NCBI GenBank assembly: GCA_010015675.1 | Contig: ML976998.1 | Span: 268,327 to 311,303, forward strand | DNA: 42,977 nt | DNA from: Byssothecium circinans | Lineage: Eukaryota; Ascomycota; Dothideomycetes; Pleosporales; Massarinaceae | Reading direction: 5' to 3' | Shown here: one piece after another, positions 42,289 through 42,977 of the stretch | Position numbering within the stretch: position 1 is the first letter of the stretch | Layout of the letters: every line of letters starts with the position of its first letter | Made by a program: the position numbers and the translations under genes | Notes under the pieces: model-generated | Told to the model about the DNA's origin: nothing | What the model saw: the letters and a program-made list of their open reading frames with translations, nothing else | Databases searched by the model: none

Positions 42289-42684
42289 GCTTTATTCGGC
42301 TTCGTGGCTTTGGGTTAATTTGTGTGCACTTACTTACTCTCCCGTTAGTTCGGCCCTGTTGTTGGATACTTAGTACACATCTTCTTGATTCCTTCGTAGG
42401 TTCCCGGTGTCGTCAGGTCTTAGTCTCGGTGCGCAGTACAGTTGTAGGGAAATAGTCGACCATGAACTTTTTTATGAACGTGGGCGAATCCTTGATCTCG
42501 AGATTCTCATCGCTCTATATATTACTGTATTTGCACATAGCACAAGGAAAATCTCTTTATTCCTTAGCAGTATCACATACGTGGGAGCGAGCAATTTATG
42601 CAGGCACAGTCCCTTGACTACTCTGAGTATGAATAGAAGAAGGATCCGAACAGTCCTATGGCGCGATAATTGGGTAACGTAAAG
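42289..42684. other. Intergenic sequence between the amidohydrolase and the AT-rich block
   Basis: No supported gene. The base composition is still like the rest of the window, in contrast to what follows from 42721. Confidence 0.4.
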
Positions 42685-42718
42685 CACCATCGAGCGCGCC
42701 ACACCATCGAGCGCGCCA
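42685..42718. repeat. Perfect 17-bp tandem duplication at the AT-rich border
   Basis: Two identical adjacent 17-bp units (42685-42701 and 42702-42718) with the sequence CACCATCGAGCGCGCCA. The GC-rich units end two bases before the composition switch. Confidence 0.8.
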
Positions 42719-42977
42719 AAATTCCTTGGCAGTGGTAATATCTTAATAACAAAGCTAAACCTTAATATTTTCTTTTGAAATTTTAAACTTAGATAGATAT
42801 ATATATATACTAATAGCTATTAAATTTTTATAGCCTTAGCTTACGTAATAAAATAGTCATTAACCTATAAAGTACTAGTAGCTAAAACCTACCTTATACT
42901 ATAGATTAATACCTAAACCTTAGTATTATACTATATAACTTTTAGGACTTACTTATTAGTATATTAGTTAATAGCTA
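42719..42977. other. AT-rich, TA-dinucleotide-rich block, RIP-like repeat remnant
   Basis: Composition shifts sharply to mostly A and T, with abundant TA steps and few CA or CG, to the end of the window. It has no open frame. Such blocks in Pezizomycotina are typically transposons mutated by RIP. No element family can be recognised in these ~260 bp. Confidence 0.65.

Noticed and set aside
1..42977. tRNA, rRNA or CRISPR features
   Set aside because: No tRNA B-box with a matching acceptor stem, no rRNA-like stretch and no regularly spaced repeats were seen by eye; a covariance-model search would be the proper test.

Overview
The window is from a filamentous ascomycete (Pezizomycotina, most likely Dothideomycetes; the class is inference). 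Introns are 43-70 nt with GTRNGT donors, CTRAC-like branch points and NAG acceptors. The gene families are typically fungal: hybrid histidine kinase, Zn2Cys6 regulator, DUF1996 protein, mitochondrial NADH-cytochrome b5 reductase and a DHA2-type MFS pump. The right end is AT/TA-rich DNA of the kind left by repeat-induced point mutation (RIP). I found no tRNA, rRNA or CRISPR. All genes are monocistronic.

Layout. 0-6.2 kb: three secreted-protein genes on the minus strand, namely a GH1 beta-glucosidase, a two-exon secreted protein of unknown function that looks like a beta-propeller, and a damaged DUF1996 gene. 6.2-8.5 kb is gene-poor with one possible small protein. 8.6-12.3 kb: a seven-exon hybrid histidine kinase. 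12.8-20.1 kb: a 7.2 kb segment with a ~112 bp direct repeat (about 85% identical) at each end. It holds a cytochrome P450 remnant, an MFS exporter, an AflR-like Zn2Cys6 regulator and an F-box gene, and looks like the remains of a small secondary-metabolite locus. 20.5-24.7 kb: an M14 metallocarboxypeptidase, a MITE-like inverted repeat, a decayed gene and a GFA/CENP-V-type zinc protein. 25.5-28.6 kb: a hypothetical gene broken by an assembly gap with duplicated flanks, then a GH28/pectin-lyase-fold pseudogene. 29.4-35.4 kb: mcr1, a membrane/coiled-coil protein gene with two compensating frameshifts, and a 965-1018 aa acidic low-complexity protein. 35.4-37.7 kb is gene-poor. 37.9-39.2 kb: a mucin-like secreted wall protein with a clear TATA box. 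40.7-42.3 kb: a metal-dependent amidohydrolase. From ~42.72 kb the sequence turns abruptly AT-rich, immediately after a perfect 17-bp tandem duplication.

Together the genes suggest a plant-associated or saprotrophic fungus: beta-glucosidase, secreted peptidase, a decayed GH28 and wall mucins, with two-component sensing and one residual export/regulator pair. The strongest unusual signals are the repeat-bounded P450/MFS/regulator segment, the number of damaged genes, the suspect assembly join at 25.7 kb, and the sharp border to RIP-like DNA. I did not find a clearly new molecular system. All exon joins were derived by hand from reading frame and splice motifs, and each multi-exon model reported as intact sums to a whole number of codons.
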